Both the position numbers and the translations under genes were made by a program. A stretch of 64,000 nucleotides of DNA from an uncultured Bacteroides sp. GTDB taxonomy: Bacteria > Bacteroidota > Bacteroidia > Bacteroidales > Bacteroidaceae. Under the pieces are notes generated by a model. It saw nothing but the letters and a program-made list of their open reading frames with translations. It was not told where the DNA came from and did not search any database. Below, in pieces: positions 61,243-64,000 of this stretch (position 1 is its first letter; each line of letters begins with the position of its first letter). Location of the stretch: assembly GCA_944321495.1 (NCBI GenBank), contig CALULP010000008.1:1-64000 (forward strand), read 5' to 3'.

Positions 61243-61268
61243 AAGGTTGTTGTTTACGTACACGGACG

Positions 61269-61276
61269 CAAAGATA
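61269..61276 (-). promoter_or_regulatory. Promoter -7 box of the SDR gene
   Basis: CAAAGATA (TATCTTTG on the minus strand), 27 bp before the start codon at 61242. Confidence 0.55.
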
Positions 61277-61357
61277 AGGGAAGTCTGCGAAAAAACAAAA
61301 GGCGCAATGGCATTCAAGCTGAATTTTATCACATTTCACGACATGCTTCCCCGATTT

Positions 61358-61443
61358 GGTAGCGTAGTATCGCCAGCGTACTGGCGTTCCTTCGCCAGCG
61401 CGCTGGCGTCCCATCGCTACCAAGCTGGCGATGGGACGCTACC
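61358..61443. repeat. GGTAGCG palindromic element, copy C
   Basis: An 86-bp nested element bounded by GGTAGCGT (61358-61365) and ACGCTACC (61436-61443). Inside are CGCCAG/CTGGCG (61371-61386), the perfect 16-bp palindrome CGCCAGCGCGCTGGCG (61393-61408) and CCCATCGC/GCGATGGG (61410-61417 with 61428-61435). It lies between the divergent SDR and TatD genes and is related to copies at 4031 and 22375. Confidence 0.8.
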
Positions 61444-61524
61444 GACCCCGCCATTAACCGGCTGGTTGTAAACGACATACAGGAATTGCCGGAATAAAGA
61501 AAAATTCGTATCTTCGTCCCCGTC

Positions 61525-62211
61525 ATGGAAACAACCCGCATACAGCTTCTCGACATCCATACCCACCGCCTGCCCGAGGCGCCCGGCACGGCAGTGGTCA
61601 GCGTGTGCCCTCCGGACTTCCGCCCGGAGACGGGACACCTCTACTCCGTGGGCCTGCACCCGTGGCACATCGGGCAGGAGGGGCATACGCTGGAAGCACT
61701 GGAGGCCGCCCTCCGCCACCCGCAAGTAGTTGCCGTGGGCGAGGCGGGGCTTGACCGCCTGGCGGGAGCACCGCTCGCGGAGGTGCAAGTCCCCCTCTTC
61801 GAGGCACAGGCCCGGCTGGCGGACGAACGGGAGCTTCCCCTCGTCATCCACCTCGTGAAGTGCCTGCCCGAACTGCTTGCCGCGCGCCGCCGCCTGCGCC
61901 CCCAAGTGCCGTGGATCATACACGGGTTCCGCGGCAAACCGGAACTGGCAGCCGAGTGCCTGCGCCACGGGCTGTACCTGTCCTTTGGCGAGCACTACCG
62001 GGCGGAAACCCTGCTCGCCGTACCCACCGGCCGCCTGTTTCTGGAAACGGACGAAAGCGCCGTGCCCATCGGCACCCTGCACGACCGCGCCGCCGCCCTT
62101 CGCGGCATCCCTCCGGCAGACCTGTGCCAAGACCTGGCGGAGAACGCGGCAAAATGTTTCTTTCCCGGCAAGGCAGCAGAACCTTCGATTTTGCCGGCAA
62201 ACCTTGGCTGA
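61525..62211 (+). CDS. TatD-family metal-dependent hydrolase
   Basis: A 228-aa TIM-barrel hydrolase of the TatD/YcfH type (DNase or tRNA-processing nuclease in relatives). Metal ligands: DIHTHRL near residue 10, YSVGLHPWHIG near 41, VAVGEAGLDRL near 72, LVIHLVKC near 110, IIHGFRGKP near 132 and LETDESAVP near 174. It is shorter than the usual ~255 aa because of compact loops, as in the Bacteroidetes subgroup. A variant box TATCTTCG lies about 15 bp upstream. Confidence 0.88.
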   Translation: METTRIQLLDIHTHRLPEAPGTAVVSVCPPDFRPETGHLYSVGLHPWHIGQEGHTLEALEAALRHPQVVAVGEAGLDRLAGAPLAEVQVPLFEAQARLADERELPLVIHLVKCLPELLAARRRLRPQVPWIIHGFRGKPELAAECLRHGLYLSFGEHYRAETLLAVPTGRLFLETDESAVPIGTLHDRAAALRGIPPADLCQDLAENAAKCFFPGKAAEPSILPANLG

Positions 62212-62226
62212 GTGGAAGATTTAGCG

Positions 62227-62234
62227 TACATTTG
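62227..62234 (+). promoter_or_regulatory. Promoter -7 box of the DNA methyltransferase gene
   Basis: TACATTTG, 17 bp before the start codon at 62251; an AAGG ribosome binding site lies between. Confidence 0.55.
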
Positions 62235-62250
62235 CATTTAAATTATAAGG

Positions 62251-64000
62251 ATGGAAACTGGCAAGGATACGGTAAACACAGGATATAGCCCGGAGCACAT
62301 CAATTATGCTCTGGTGGAGGGTACCCGTCCGCCGATGTACAAGGCCATGAAGTATTGGGGCAGGAAACCCCACAACATCTGGAGCGACTACATCAGCCAT
62401 TATTGCCCCGAGGACGGGATTGTGCTCGACCCGTTTGTGGGAAGCGGGATTACCGCATTTGAAAGCCTGAAACTCGGACGCAAGGTTATCGCGACAGACC
62501 TGAACCCGCTTTCCGCCTTTGTCATCGAGGCCATGACTGCAAAGTTTGACGAAAAGCTATTCAGAAGCGCAGTCAAAAACATCTCACAAGCCATATTGAA
62601 CGATGACGTCTACAAAACGCATTACACCAAATCGGTCGACGGCGAGTCCTGCACCGTGTACAATTACATTTGGGAAGGCGGGAACCTGAAGTTTGTGCGC
62701 CTAAAAAACGGGAAAAAGCAAGCTTTGTCGCTCGCCCCTTCGGACGAAGACAACACCTTGGCAAGGGACATGGACAACTTGGAGATTCCGTACTGGTACC
62801 CGACCGACAAATTCCCCCAAAATAAATCTATCAACCACAACTTTATCCGAAAAATCGGCGGCACGACGTTCGACCATCTTTGGACGCGCCGTAACCTCTA
62901 TCTCCTGTCGCTGATGTTCGACTTGATTTCAAAAGAAGACAAACGCGTCCAGCTGCATCTGATGTACGCCTTTATCCACACGCTGCACCTTGTCTGCAAG
63001 ATGGTTGTGCCCCGCGGCGAAACCGGCAACAGGAATTACTCCGGCAGCTGGGGACGCGCCGACTATATGATCCGCAACAGGCAGATGGAGCAAAACCCGC
63101 TGGTTGTCTTCCAGCGCTCTTGCTTTGACAAGCAGGGCGTGCTCAAAGCCATGCTTGACGCCACAAAACAGTTGACGGCAAAACGGAAAATCCACTCGCT
63201 GAACAAGACAAAACGGATGAACCTCAACGCGGGCATCAACTACGGTGTCCTCGACGTGGCCGACCTGACCGACTATCTTGACGACAACAGCGTGGACTTT
63301 ATACTGACCGACCCTCCATACGGCGGCCTTGTGCAGTACATGGACTTGAGCATGGTCTGGCTGGTATGGCTGCAGCGGTTCGATGCCAGATACACTCCCG
63401 ATGCTTCGGGCGAAATCACCTACAAGGCAGGCATAACATCGCGGCAATCCTACAAACGCAAGTTAGTGCTCGCCTTCAAGAACCTGCACCGTGTCCTCAA
63501 GCCTTCCCACTACATGGTGGTAACCTTTCACAATCAGGACATCAGGGAATGGAACGATTTTGTCGGCGCAATCCGCGAATCCGGTTTTGTATTCGAGAAA
63601 GTGACGCACCAGTACAACAAACGTTCGGGAGAATCGAACGTTTCCAACCCTTATGGCACAACAGGCTCCGATTTCTATATCCGATGCAGGAAAGGAGAAA
63701 CCGACACTGCCACCGACGAAAAGATGGAATTGCACCGTTTTGTCATCCAAAAAATCATTTCAATCCTGACAGAACGGGCCGAGCCGACGCCGTTTACTTT
63801 CATCTTGAACGGCCTCCTGCCCGACATGCTGCAAGCCGGTTATCTTGAGCCTGACGCCCCGGCCGAAGAAATCATGAAGATTCTGGAAAATGAAATCGGG
63901 GCCGGCAAAACGTTCACCATCACCAGAAACGCAAAAGACCAGTCGGGCGACATCCTTTGGTTCACCAATCCATCGGCGCACATCAACCACATGAGCATAA
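62251..64000 (+). CDS. Site-specific DNA methyltransferase (cut by the window edge)
   Basis: At least 583 codons, open to the right edge. An N-terminal block, PPMYKAMKYWGRKPHNIWSD, is followed by the SAM motif LDPFVGSGITAFESLKLGRK near residue 53. A long insert (about 90-345) precedes the catalytic motif FILTDPPYGGLVQYMDLS near 350 and a C-terminal MVVTFHNQDIREWNDF segment. D-P-P-Y indicates amino-methylation of adenine N6 or cytosine N4. The far C-terminal part is unassigned. The partner gene, if it is a restriction or defence system, would lie beyond the window. Confidence 0.85.
   Translation, partial: METGKDTVNTGYSPEHINYALVEGTRPPMYKAMKYWGRKPHNIWSDYISHYCPEDGIVLDPFVGSGITAFESLKLGRKVIATDLNPLSAFVIEAMTAKFDEKLFRSAVKNISQAILNDDVYKTHYTKSVDGESCTVYNYIWEGGNLKFVRLKNGKKQALSLAPSDEDNTLARDMDNLEIPYWYPTDKFPQNKSINHNFIRKIGGTTFDHLWTRRNLYLLSLMFDLISKEDKRVQLHLMYAFIHTLHLVCKMVVPRGETGNRNYSGSWGRADYMIRNRQMEQNPLVVFQRSCFDKQGVLKAMLDATKQLTAKRKIHSLNKTKRMNLNAGINYGVLDVADLTDYLDDNSVDFILTDPPYGGLVQYMDLSMVWLVWLQRFDARYTPDASGEITYKAGITSRQSYKRKLVLAFKNLHRVLKPSHYMVVTFHNQDIREWNDFVGAIRESGFVFEKVTHQYNKRSGESNVSNPYGTTGSDFYIRCRKGETDTATDEKMELHRFVIQKIISILTERAEPTPFTFILNGLLPDMLQAGYLEPDAPAEEIMKILENEIGAGKTFTITRNAKDQSGDILWFTNPSAHINHMSI

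Noticed and set aside
59023..61362. Long plus-strand open frame opposite the DUF4861 and SDR genes
   Set aside because: It runs through a terminator, a MITE-like repeat and two genes with clear signatures on the other strand.

Overview
The window looks like chromosomal DNA of a Bacteroidota gut-type bacterium, most likely Bacteroidales/Bacteroidaceae. The evidence is the recurring Bacteroides-type -7 promoter box TAnnTTTG (nearly always TATCTTTG, TACCTTTG or TAACTTTG) in front of genes, families largely confined to this phylum (Mfa/FimA-like fimbrillins, DUF3575, DUF3098, DUF4861, TlpA/DUF4369-type lipoproteins, EFR1 ferredoxins), a dipeptidyl-peptidase IV, and a Ptb-Buk pair. The coding regions are GC-rich for the group; the genus cannot be fixed from the sequence alone.

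Layout. 1-300: an unidentified open frame cut by the window edge and tRNA-Leu(CAA). 0.4-6.5 kb: mannose-1-phosphate guanylyltransferase, HIT protein, greA behind a possible leader attenuator, a TlpA-like lipoprotein that has lost its CXXC, and pnp. 6.6-8.9 kb: a candidate small RNA and the ptb-buk acyl-kinase operon. 8.9-13.9 kb: a redox block (Tat-exported Fe-S aldo/keto reductase, a NapH/NapG-like membrane polyferredoxin, a divergent EFR1 flavodoxin-ferredoxin) and an AraC regulator. 14.3-25.9 kb: cell-wall and housekeeping enzymes (LD-carboxypeptidase, glutaminyl cyclase-like M28 enzyme, SufE, CysE, THUMP RNA methyltransferase, DPP-IV), a ParE-like toxin-antitoxin pair, and the purD-membrane protein-DedA-mnmD run. 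26-27.7 kb: a zinc-type ABC binding protein and ATPase without a permease. 27.7-33.7 kb: a minus-strand run methyltransferase-ftsX-DUF3098-uppP-truB-queA-endonuclease. 33.8-39.3 kb: cysS, a hotdog thioesterase, a DUF2442/DUF4160 pair and two secreted proteins.

39.7-49.9 kb is the most distinctive region: a nine-gene plus-strand operon encoding a DUF3575/OmpA-like protein, a FimB/Mfa2-like lipoprotein, six fimbrillin-like lipoproteins and a non-lipidated secreted protein. The last three proteins carry a shared C-terminal module (W-R-x-P-T ... C-V-R/K-D) and may be tip or adhesive subunits. Next come a complete RND efflux operon (adaptor, an enlarged inner-membrane pump, TolC-like channel; 50.3-56.7 kb), an LpxA-like acyltransferase, metK with a long leader, a DUF4861 protein and an SDR dehydrogenase, a TatD hydrolase, and, running off the right edge, a large DNA methyltransferase that may open a restriction/defence locus.

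Intergenic DNA is rich in small repeats: three copies of a nested GGTAGCG/CGCTACC palindromic element, two copies of an ~85-bp MITE-like element with 14-bp terminal inverted repeats, an inverted-repeat insertion inside a coding gene, and several low-complexity arrays, two of which have an 11-bp period. No rRNA, CRISPR array, intact insertion sequence or prophage was seen. All calls come from reading the sequence; no database search was run.
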